64,000 nucleotides of DNA, from assembly GCF_963678635.1 (NCBI RefSeq), contig NC_087063.1, positions 56,259,504 to 56,323,503 of the forward strand. Reading direction: 5' to 3'. A model generated the notes under the pieces. It had not been told where the DNA came from. It made no database searches and was given only the letters and a program-made list of their open reading frames with translations. A program made the position numbers and the translations under genes. Positions 55,750-64,000 of this stretch are shown here, piece by piece (the stretch's first letter is position 1; the number at the start of each line of letters is the position of its first letter). This DNA is from Symsagittifera roscoffensis (lineage: Eukaryota; Xenacoelomorpha; Acoela; Convolutidae).

Positions 55750-56999
55750 GACTGAGTTTGAATTTTGAATTCTTGAGTCTCTGTAGGACTTTAAGTAGTC
55801 TAATTTTGTGCGGGTTTCCTCAATTCTTTGTTCTCTTGCTTCGCTGTAACCTCACCTTGTTTTGTGTCGGGGTTGATTTTCTCGTTTTCTTCCTCATCTT
55901 GCTGTTTCTCTTGATCTTGGGTCGTATTAATGTAATCGTCTGTCGCCGGTATCTCGTCTTTTTTCGTAATATCTTTCTTTTCTATCGCCATTATCTTTTC
56001 TCTGTTCGAGCTGCCATTAGATGATACCAGGTCTACTACTTTGATTGTATCTTTTTTACCACTTGGCTAGATTGTCTCTAAAAATTTTATGCAAGCAATA
56101 AATCGGTGGAATTTTCTTTAAAGTCATTTTCAATAAAAAAAACCAGAAAAACTGTTGAGTTGATTCTCATTTTGGATACTTTTCCACGGCAGTTCTATGT
56201 TGAATTGGTTCTGATTGATACTATTTATCGGGACTGGATTTTCTAGCGCCTTGGCCAACGTTGATGGCCGTGTCCGCGTTGACTTCCTCGTAGCCTGTGC
56301 TTGTATTTTCTGTGGTTGAAATTGTGGAGGCGTCTTTTTGATTTCTATTCCCTTGGGCGAAGGAGCCAAGTTTTCTGACGTGGTTGATGACCAGTCCTCG
56401 CTTGATTATGTGGTTCTGTTCTGGGCTTCTTCTCTTGTACTTCCTCTTTGTTTTCTGGGGGTCTGTCCTCCTGATCGTTTTTTGGTCTGTAGTTCAGTTC
56501 CTCTGACTCCAAAGACTTCCTTTTTTGCAACTCCTTTCGGGACAATATTTTGGGCAGCGCTGTCTTTTCACCTTCTTGAACATTGGGTAGTGGGGCGCGT
56601 TCGGCTGTTCCTTATTCAAAAAACGCAAGCATCGACCTGTACGTCTTGCAGATTTACAAACAACAAAGTAGCTTATTCGTGATGGTCTGCACGATCGGCA
56701 GATGAGTGTTTTTGGTATAAAGGCGGATCCACTGTTTCCTAACAACCTAGGTTGTTTTCCTCTAGTTTATACCCAAGCTGTGTGTGGTTTATAGGTTAGA
56801 ATGTAACCATCTGTGGTTTTTTACTTTTGTTCAAATGTCTCTGGGTCTTTTACTATTCTTCCTAGTCTTTTTGTTTTTCTGACTACCTGTTATATATTTG
56901 TTCTAGTGTTTGGGCCTACTTTTGTTACTTTAAACTTGAACTTAGAGCTTTCTTTTCTCTAGCTAAAGAAGACCTAGTTCTCACTCCTGCTTTGCTCGG
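55750..56999 (-). pseudogene. 3' basic ORF region of a truncated family P copy
   Basis: In element order: 56494-56745 (83 codons) with C-x2-C-x10-C-x8-C and, later, CPKYCPERSC, a cysteine-rich module; then a frameshift into 56345-56545 (Lys/Glu/Pro-rich); then 56130-56369 (NIELPWKSIQNENQ) and 55800-55991 (Lys/Glu-rich). The HYPMFK word is shared with the plus-strand copy at about 51765. The cysteines are mostly lost in the plus copy. It may bind nucleic acid; this is not demonstrable from sequence alone. Confidence 0.5.
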
Positions 57000-57430
57000 A
57001 TTTGATGACGTTCGATGGTCACATCCTAGTTTTTTTGGGACCCTGTTGTTTAAAATTTATATCTTTGCATGATTTTTGAGGTCCGCAGTTGTGTTGGTAC
57101 TTATTTTTGCCGTCGAAAAATTTGACCATCCATTGATGGCGACCAGACTATATGCGTCCTTATTTAATTCGTCCGGAAGAGGTCCCGGCAAATTTAGTTG
57201 CATCTCTTCATTTGATTCGACTACTATTTCCATTTGGAATGACTTCCTGTTGCCGAAGACAAATTACAAATTTTCACCTTGTCCTGTGCATTGTAAGCGG
57301 TTTTCATTTAAGTCCCAAATTGCTGCTGCACCCGGGTGTGTGAGAAAAAGTCTGTTCCAGATCGTTTTTCTGAGTTTTTGCGGAATAGTTATTCTTTCGT
57401 CCAGAAGTAAATAGTCCTCATTAACTTGCA
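57000..57430 (-). pseudogene. Integrase core fragment of the truncated family P copy
   Basis: The minus strand reads EMQLNLPGPLPDELNKDAYS and LVAINGWSNFSTAKISTNTT, aligning residue by residue with 50700-50820 of the plus element (LLDQLNKDAQFFVAIDKWSK). The first catalytic Asp is Asn here. A stop follows KNHAKI, then VPKKLGCDHRTS. Upstream pol domains are absent beyond 57430. The plus ORF at 57076-57414 is the antisense shadow. Confidence 0.75.
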
Positions 57431-57485
57431 GGCAGTTGCAGACATTGTACCATTAGTGGGTTAGTTCATCCATCTGCTGTAATGA

Positions 57486-57857
57486 TGGACCCTCTCTGCT
57501 TACGCAATAATCATATTTCTCAAGCAAACTCAACCAAACTCAACCAAACTCAACCAAACTCCTAATGCAGACGAATCTCGCCCACTAATTATCCCTCATG
57601 AATTCCTTCAGCCCATTGAAGTCCCAATCCTAGAACTCATATACAACACTCGCTATAATCACAAGTTATATAACCTTGTTCAAAACTCACCGTATGAACA
57701 ATCACCTAACACTGAAAAGCACAACATCATTAAAGCACTCGAATTGCTTCTGCCACTTCTGCAAACTAAACACATCATTCGTTTGCTAGCTAAACTACTA
57801 ATCTCATCTGATATCATCCACGGTGTTTTTCCCCATGGCTTCTTCACCGACGATTAG
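57486..57857 (+). CDS. Unassigned plus-strand coding candidate without ATG
   Basis: A plus frame is open from 57486 to a TAG at 57855-57857 (123 codons) but contains no ATG. It starts with a 10-bp tandem repeat (CTCAACCAAA, 57521-57560) giving QTQPNSTKLNQTPN, then ESRPLIIPHEFLQPIEVPIL, then LLQTKHIIRLLAKLLI. Codon composition is clearly unlike the noncoding AT-rich flanks. TTTCTCAAG before it and GTAATATG right after the stop resemble splice sites, and TTTTTTTCTTCATAG at 57925-57939 resembles an acceptor, so it may be an exon. It could also be a piece of a retroelement gag. Unknown family. Confidence 0.35.
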   Translation, partial: WTLSAYAIIIFLKQTQPNSTKLNQTPNADESRPLIIPHEFLQPIEVPILELIYNTRYNHKLYNLVQNSPYEQSPNTEKHNIIKALELLLPLLQTKHIIRLLAKLLISSDIIHGVFPHGFFTDD

Positions 57858-58647
57858 GTAATATGAATTCAATATTTCACTAATAAATTCAAACAACACT
57901 AACCACTCTGATCCAATATTTTCTTTTTTTCTTCATAGGCACAATCATCAATCATCTACAAAACAAAAGAAAAATAAAAAATAGAATTTTTTTTATCAAT
58001 TCATCAATTTCTATTAACAAATTTAACGATTGAAGCAATAAAATTATCCCATAGAAAGCAGTAAATTAATATAAAAGTTTTTTTATCCAAAGCAGTAAAT
58101 ATTCACACAATTGAAAATATATTAATAATTTCAACCGCAAAATCAAGCACTAAACTTCATAACTTTCAGGTAGTAAATTAATAAAAATTGTTCATAAATT
58201 ACAGATAGCAGTAATAACTTTATTACATACGCTTCTTTGTGTACTCTCTCCAATAAATTCCATCCAAATTTGCATTGAATTCTCCCACAAAACTCCTCCA
58301 CAAAGAATTATGTTTAAGATAATGAATTCAAGTTTCAACTTTCACTGATAACAACTCTAACAAGCTTTAACACGTTTAAAACTTTCCTTTAACCCGGTTG
58401 GGAAGGAATTATATAGTAAACTGAACAAACCAACAATGCTTACTAGTGTCACAAAACCACAAACTAATAGCATGACAAAGGGAAAAATTCGCCGGTACCC
58501 AAACCAGGTTAAAATCAGATTAGAAAAAAACATAACTAAGACAACAAAGGAAAACAAAAGTCTTAAAAAACAGCATGAAAGGTTGAAATAAAACAGGACC
58601 CTCTAAAAAGAGAGTACGAAATTATACCCTCACTTCTGGCCTAACCC
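57858..58647. other. AT-rich spacer
   Basis: A/T-rich with poly-A and poly-T tracts. Apart from the possible splice acceptor near 57939 no gene signal was found. The minus frame at 58357-58557 is hydrophobic but not supported by anything else. Confidence 0.4.
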
Positions 58648-60944
58648 GCCAGAAGAGGACGTCCTGAGCATGCTCTATAGCCGGCCTCAACCACCGTCGT
58701 ACATCCACGCTTTGTGACAACCACGACACTATTTTTGACGAGAGTTACTCAAGTGTGAGTAGCTCTTAAAAATAACCGAACTAAATAATAACGCTTTTGC
58801 GATAAAAATTGTTACAAGATTATGACTAAAAAACAAGATTAACAAAGATTTTTATATGTAAATAAGACAATGCATTATATATAGAAATATACAGCGCAAA
58901 GATGAACAGCAAGGAGCTTGACAACCCAATCACACTCCAACTACGGAATGGCAAAACCCACCTGACATGATGCCTACAATCACTACACTCAATGGCTTTG
59001 AAGTACGACTTGGCATCGCAGCAAAGGAAATCCATTGCAATAGAACAATGGCCATCTCGATGTTAAAGTATACGTACAGATCCAAGTCACCGGGCACTGC
59101 ATCCCAAGCCGAACTACATGCCGTTTCCAGACAAGATTGAGAATAGCAATGTTACTATCTACCAGATCAACACTCATCACAACTGATCAGAAATCTTGAT
59201 ACGATCTCCCGAAACAATCGTGCTGACAACTCTTTTTCCAAACCAGAAAAAAAGAATATGCTCGCAACCTCTAGAGAAAAACGCCACCATTCATCCTCCA
59301 CTACAAAAAAAATATTGAAAAACTAAAACTCTCTAAGCCCCGGATGGGTGGAACCAGATCTAAGCTAGTAATTATCATTGGTTATTATTATAATATTTTA
59401 TCTCTATAAAATAATAAATACTAACCAATCATAATCCATCAAACTAACAATCTATTTATTTGTAAAGTGTTGAAACTACTTCTAGTTTCGACACCAGAAC
59501 AATTTGAATTAAACTTAGAATACAGTTGTTCTCATTCTGGAACTAACTCGCGTAAACCGGTGTACACTAGATCTATTGAGACTAGGAGATATAAGAGACA
59601 CGGTGTACCCTATCTGAAATAATTCTATTAGTCCAGTACAAGACACATAACTCACTTGTCCAAAAGTTGGAGGTGTAACAGCTACCCATTTTGCCAGGCA
59701 AAAACTTCACTGTAAAGAAAGAAAAACCTTTGCATACCGAAGATGAACTGGATGTTTTTTGTAACAAATTGTAAATCATAATAATCTTGCTGTACTAAGC
59801 CACCAGAAGAGAACGTCCTGAGCATGCTCTATAGCCGGCCTCACCCACCGTGCTACATCCACGCTTTGTGACACCCAAGACACTATTTTTGACGGGAAAT
59901 ACTCAAGTGTGAGTAGCTCTTAAAAAGAACCGAACTAAATACTAACGCATTTGCGATCGAAACTAATACAAGATCATGACTAAAAAACAAGATAAACAAA
60001 GATTTATATATGTAAATAGTACAATGCAAAACATAGATAAAATACAGCCCAAAGACGAGCAGCAGGGAACTTGACAACCCAATGACACTCCAATTACGGA
60101 ATGGCAAAACTCACTTGACAGGCTGCCTACAATCACTACACTCAATGGATTTGAAGTACTACTTGGCATTGCAGTAAAGGAAATCCATTGCAATAGAACA
60201 ATGGCCATCTCCATGTTCAAGTATACGTACAGATCCAAGTCACCAGGCACTGCATCACAAGCCGAACTACATGCCGTCTTCAGACAAGATTGAGAATAGC
60301 AATGCTCTTATCTACCAGATCAACACTCATCACAACTGATCAGAAATCATGATACGATCTCCCGAAACGATCGTGATGACAACTCTTCTTCCAAACCAAA
60401 AAAAAAGAATATGCTCGCAACCTCTAAATAAAAACACCACCATCCATCGTCCACTACAATAAAAACATTGAAACCCCATAAAAAATTAAATACTAACCAA
60501 TCATACTCTATCAAACTAACAACCTATTTTTTTGTAAAGTGTTGAAACTACTTGTACTATCGACACCAGAACAATTTGAATTAAACTTAGAATACAGTTG
60601 ATCTCATTCTGGAACTAACTCGCGTAAACCAGTGTACACTAGATCTGATGAGACTAGGAGATATAATAGTAAGATTTAGATCGGTATTAGACAAAGAAGT
60701 TGCACGAATCTATCTTCCGAAATTAAGATAGCGTGACGAGCAGACGATGTACCCTATCTGAAATTACTCTATGAGTACAGTACAAGATACATAACTCACT
60801 TGTCCAAAAGTTGGAGGTGTAGCAGCAACCCATTTTGCCAGGCAAAAATTTCACTGTAAATAAAGAAGAGCCTTTGCATACGGAAGATGAACTGGATGTT
60901 GATGTTTCTTAAGCAAATTGTAAATCATAGTAATCTTGCTGTAC
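58648..60944. repeat. Two tandem copies of a roughly 1.15-kb repeat
   Basis: Unit 1 (58648-59799) and unit 2 (59800-60944) share GTCCTGAGCATGCTCTATAG at 58661 and 59815 (offset 1154), TACTCAAGTGTGAGTAGCTC, the GAAACTACTTxTAGTTTC-like segment and the ending AAATTGTAAATCATA-TAATC. Unit 2 contains a roughly 70-bp segment (GATTTAGATCGGTATTAGAC onward) that unit 1 lacks, and unit 1 has extra sequence near 59330-59400. No conserved ORF. An inverted relative lies at 44280-44640. It may be a non-autonomous element or LTR-type repeat. Confidence 0.8.
58739..58768. other. Conserved hairpin in the 1.15-kb repeat
   Basis: GAGTTACTCAAGTGTGAGTAGCTC can fold with GAG-TACTCA pairing TGAGTA-CTC around an AGTG loop. 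The same stem is kept at about 59886-59916 in unit 2, though GAG there is GAA. Upstream are the palindromes AGGACGTCCT and GAGCATGCTC. Confidence 0.5.
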
Positions 60945-61260
60945 TTTTTTTTAAAACTTAAATCAGATGTCATTTTCAAGTTTTTTTTTCTAGATTTGGA
61001 ATGGTCGATCAATGTGACAAGCCCTATTTAGTAGTTTTTATATGAAGGAAATTCTTATGAAAGAAACAAAAAACATGGAAGTTGTTAGGGCGTACATAAA
61101 ATAAATTTCTTTACTTTTTCCGCGCTAAATTTTCGTTATAGTTTTGATGTTACTATGTGCAAAAGTTTGAAAATTTTTAGCCACAAAATGTGAAGAAAGG
61201 ACAGTTTGGGTAGCTATCTCATCAAGTATAGTCGTTTATTTTCTTTTTTCTCCTAGTGCT
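60945..61260. other. AT-rich spacer
   Basis: Poly-T tracts and no ORF. Nothing was seen that ties it to the repeat before it or the ATPase pseudogene after it. Confidence 0.4.
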
Positions 61261-61779
61261 ATGATTAAATTAATAACTACCAATGAATAAATTAGTATTT
61301 CCCTATTTGGACCAAGTGGATCTGGAAAATATTATTTGATTTTTGATTAGTTCAAAGTTGGTACTTTTCAAGCAGCAATTGACAAACTCTTTCATAATTA
61401 TGAACATTTTCATCCTCTTGGTAGTCAAATGCAAGGAAAAAACCCTAAAGTTATCCAACGAGTAGTTTTTGATTTGATTGAAAATCTTTCCAATAGCTAA
61501 ACTAAGTATCTCCTTATATTTGATGATTGTTGTGAAGAAATTTCAAACGTCAAACGATTTGTAAAATTGTCATTGCTGGGAGACACAGGGCTCTGAATGC
61601 AATTTATATCAAACCCAATTGATTTCATCAAATCATACTGGGAAAAGATTAAGAATTGCAAAATTAACAAATAATCTTGTTCATGTCGCCGAGAAATCAA
61701 TACATTAAGTCAACAACTAGGTCTAGGGTCTCAAATGAAAGAGTGGTATCAAGATGCAACACTTTTTGCATTTCGAAAA
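61261..61779 (+). pseudogene. P-loop packaging-type ATPase remnant (virus or Maverick/Polinton-like)
   Basis: One plus frame runs from ATG at 61261 through the whole stretch with five in-frame stops and no net frameshift. It shows a Walker A motif LFGPSGSGK (61303-61329), a Walker B-like hydrophobic strand ending in two acids (YLLIFDD, near 61505-61525) and later LSQQLGLGSQMKEWYQDAT. This layout fits the FtsK/HerA-type (A32-like) ATPases used for DNA packaging by Maverick/Polinton elements and large DNA viruses. The sensor and C-terminal parts are short or lost. A general cellular NTPase cannot be fully excluded. No capsid or polymerase gene is visible next to it. Confidence 0.55.
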
Positions 61780-62040
61780 AAAAATGGAATTTTTTTCTGA
61801 TTTTGTAGAAAAAACTTAAAACACTTTTCACGGCCTGTCAAAAACGATGAAACACTATTTGCGTTTTGTCTTGAAAAAAAGCAACCCTTTTAGCATGTTG
61901 TAAAAAAGTGATTTTTTTGCAGTTTGTCGAAAAAAAATTGAAGCAATTTCGCATTTTTTAGAAACAAGTGAAACACGTTTCACATCTTTTCAAAAAAATT
62001 GAAACAATTTTTGCATATTGTAGAAAAAACTGAAAGGTTA
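61758..62040. repeat. Degenerate roughly 45-50-bp tandem repeat
   Basis: Variants of GAAACA(C/A)TTTTTGCATxTTGTAGAAAAAA recur about six times right after, and partly overlapping, the ATPase frame. Poly-A runs within units cause length differences. Confidence 0.65.
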
Positions 62041-62404
62041 ACAAGAAATTCTTACATCTTATTCATTGTTTGAAGGGACTTTTGCAAAATCTTTAAAAGC
62101 GGTGAAGTAATATTATTTTTATATTAGTAAGGTTTCGAGAGAATAAAAATTATACATCAAAAAAAAATTTAATTGAAAAATTGATATAATGACTATTTAC
62201 AAATTCATAACCATCAATAAAGCAGTCAAATTTTTTTAACAAATCATATTCAGATTTTGATAAGCTGAACCAATAGTTTGTGTGGAAGCAAGTTTCTGGT
62301 TAGATTATAGCTAATGGCGTTTTAATTTTTTACGTTTGATTTTTTTACGTTGAAGTCATTGCAATACTTGTCATGTTGGTATGTGAAATGACAATTTCCC
62401 AATC
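62041..62404. other. AT-rich spacer
   Basis: No ORF or repeat recognised. It ends at the assembly gap. Confidence 0.4.
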
Positions 62405-62604
62405 NNNNNNNNNNNNNNNNNNNNNNNNNNNNNNNNNNNNNNNNNNNNNNNNNNNNNNNNNNNNNNNNNNNNNNNNNNNNNNNNNNNNNNNNNNNNNNNN
62501 NNNNNNNNNNNNNNNNNNNNNNNNNNNNNNNNNNNNNNNNNNNNNNNNNNNNNNNNNNNNNNNNNNNNNNNNNNNNNNNNNNNNNNNNNNNNNNNNNNNN
62601 NNNN
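62405..62604. other. Assembly gap
   Basis: Exactly 200 N. The round length suggests a placeholder of unknown true size. The two long frames that cross it are artefacts. Confidence 0.99.
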
Positions 62605-62940
62605 GTTCATAATCTTGTGGGTTTGATCTTAATTTGTCATGGTGTCTTTTTCAAAAAGAATTGATTCAATAAAAAAATTTTAAAGAAATTTAATCATTCT
62701 GATTGAAATTTGACACACGTGTCTTCAGGGAACGAAACATTGGTTGCCTGAGTTCGAGTGGTAGGATCGCAATAACTTTGGCCAATTTTACAAGTTATGA
62801 ATATTTTACAGGGTATCAATATCAAACACTGTATCAGGCGTAGTCGTTGTTATAGTATAGTATCATCTTTTAAGTCACGTTTTAATTGTTTTTTTTTCTG
62901 ATTGAACTTTCCAATCGAAAAACATTGTTTCTTGGTATTC
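62605..62940. other. AT-rich spacer
   Basis: No gene-like frame or repeat identified. Confidence 0.4.
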
Positions 62941-63815
62941 TTTGTTTTTTTTGTGTCTGCTTTACAATTAGAATGTGTGCTTATTTCAATGTGTGGCATC
63001 CAACTTTTATCATAGAGATCATAAATTAATCGTCCATGTGCGCCGTGGAATGGATGTTTTTAATCTAATTTTTTGTGACCTTGATATCTTTCAAGTTCTG
63101 CTTGATGTGCAGAGTCTGGAAAAACTTGAAAATTTATCAATTTTCGGTTTGTGCCTTTATTAATCTTTGAAGCTCTTTTTTACAATCTTCAGGATTAGGA
63201 TCTATAATTTTCACTATACTACTTTGATAGAAAGATTTTTGATTGGGTCTATTTTTGTTTCCATTTGAGACTTGGGAACAAGGCACTTTTTTCTCTGCAA
63301 ATGTTGCTGTGAATATATATCCTGTTAAGGTTGTAGCTCAGGCTTTTGAATAATGTGTCGCTACTATACTCGTTGTTTCTATTTCTTGTTGTTCGGATTC
63401 GCATTGATTTACTTGGTTTATGGCCTTTTTATGTAGTGTTTTTTGTTCATTCATTTTCTTCTTAATCATAGCGTGTGACTCTTAAATCTTGTCGTTCTGT
63501 TCGAGGAGAAGGGTTTTTTCGGGATGTTCGTTCTGAAAAAATAAGGGGAGAGAGGGTTTGGAGGAAAAAGATTATTAAGTGATATTTGTGTAGGATAGTC
63601 CCGAAGATGGGTTATAGAATGTGATGTATACAAGTGTCTTTTTTGTGTACCTATCGTGTTTATAGATAAGCTCTGTTGTGATAAATGGAGGAGGTAAAGA
63701 TTAGGCTGTTCTGTTTTTTGGAGCTAGAGGTAGTGGGTGATGAACTAATTTATTAAGTTCTACTGTTATTTCAAATATAAGTGTTAGATTGTCTGGAGTA
63801 TAAATCTGTATTTTA
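62941..63815 (-). pseudogene. Decayed minus-strand coding region, unknown product
   Basis: A single minus frame can be followed from about 63810 to 63150 with only a handful of stops: YTPDNLTLIFEITVELNKLV, ESHAMIKKKMNEQKTLHKKA, KIIDPNPEDCKKELQRLIKA. After a frameshift near 63145 another frame gives SAHQAELERYQG and GAHGRLIYDLYDKSWMPHIE. The minus strand is A/C-rich, like coding strands elsewhere in this window. It is continuous with the repeat at 63816-64000, which has its relative at 1-205, so it is probably the unread part of that family's 3' ORF. No domain recognised. Confidence 0.45.
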
Positions 63816-64000
63816 TGTTCTTATATATCTTTGTGGATGTCGTGTCTATTTTGCGTTCGGTTTAGTGCTCAATTATGTAATCTACTACTTTCAAGATGTT
63901 GACCAAAGAGGGTACGTTGCTACCAAAGTATTCCAATCTAAACTTAGACGTATATTAATCTCTGAAAATTCACGATAAAGACCTTATAATATTGTAGGGA
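63816..64000 (-). repeat. Right-hand copy of the repeat found at 1-205
   Basis: GTTCTTxTATxTCTTTGTGGATGTCxTGTC, CGGTTTAGTGC(C/T)CAATTATGTAATCT and GTATTCCAATCTAA are shared in the same order with 1-205. The copy runs off the window edge. On the minus strand the Trp codon of LHNWALNR in the left copy is TGA here. Confidence 0.8.

Noticed and set aside
57076-57414. 112-codon plus ORF with a hydrophobic start, as a secreted protein
   Set aside because: The opposite strand reads a clear integrase fragment matching 50700-50820, so this is its shadow.
58745-58775. Weak similarity of CTCAAGTGTGAGTAGCTCTT to the 5' part of U2 snRNA
   Set aside because: Only about a dozen bases are alike, there is no Sm site at the right distance, and the match is explained by a hairpin of the repeat.
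58357-60250. Hydrophobic minus-strand ORFs (58357-58557, 58826-59035, 59883-60250) as membrane proteins
   Set aside because: The frames are not conserved between the two 1.15-kb units; T-rich antisense DNA gives Leu/Phe/Ile-rich frames by chance.
62371-62612. ORFs running through the N block on both strands
   Set aside because: They consist of unknown bases and are artefacts of the assembly gap.

Overview
This is eukaryotic, probably invertebrate animal, repeat DNA. It is AT-rich outside the central element, holds Ty3/Gypsy LTR retrotransposons of at least three families, satellites, a tRNA-like remnant and a 200-base assembly gap, and shows no bacterial-style operons. No intact cellular gene could be identified. 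Nothing in the sequence names the species.

Layout. (1) 1-2602 is the decayed 3' part of an old minus-strand Gypsy copy ('family A'); 2230-2602 is readable as an integrase C-terminus. (2) 2603-23219 is a giant (about 20.6 kb) minus-strand Gypsy element ('giant element') inserted inside that integrase gene. The host coding sequence resumes on the other side at 23220, and a 3-bp CTA is duplicated. In element order it has a 5' LTR (22335-23219), a long leader with a 598-bp tandem duplication and a 41-bp minisatellite, gag, a pol with an internal deletion that removed the protease and part of RT, RT/RNase H/integrase, a macro-domain ORF, a coiled-coil ORF, and then a roughly 7-8 kb reading region that starts with an SGNH/GDSL-hydrolase domain. 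It ends with a 3' UTR and the 3' LTR (2603-3026). Many stops and frameshifts show it is dead. (3) 23220-43145 is a head-to-tail array of dead minus-strand family A copies, some nearly identical to each other (duplication steps of about 4133 bp and about 3.9 kb), with LTR-like roughly 415-bp tandem repeats between them. (4) 43146-46240 is AT-rich filler with an inverted repeat copy, a short ORF and a tRNA-like sequence. (5) 46240-52890 is a plus-strand Gypsy of a third family ('family P'), decayed but with gag, protease, RT, RNase H and integrase in order. (6) 52890-55750 is AT-rich with repeats based on GCGGATTCC. (7) 55750-57430 is a truncated minus-strand family P copy. (8) 57486-57857 is an unassigned plus ORF without ATG. 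(9) 58648-60944 is two tandem copies of a roughly 1.15-kb repeat, whose relative lies inverted at 44.3 kb. (10) 61261-61779 is a P-loop ATPase pseudogene resembling packaging ATPases of DNA viruses or Maverick/Polinton elements, followed by a tandem repeat, an assembly gap and more decayed minus-strand coding DNA. The last 185 bases match the first 205 bases of the window.

The part most worth attention is the giant element. Its extra 3' coding load, with a macro domain, a coiled coil and an SGNH-like hydrolase, is about as long as its gag-pol and is not part of the standard Gypsy gene set.
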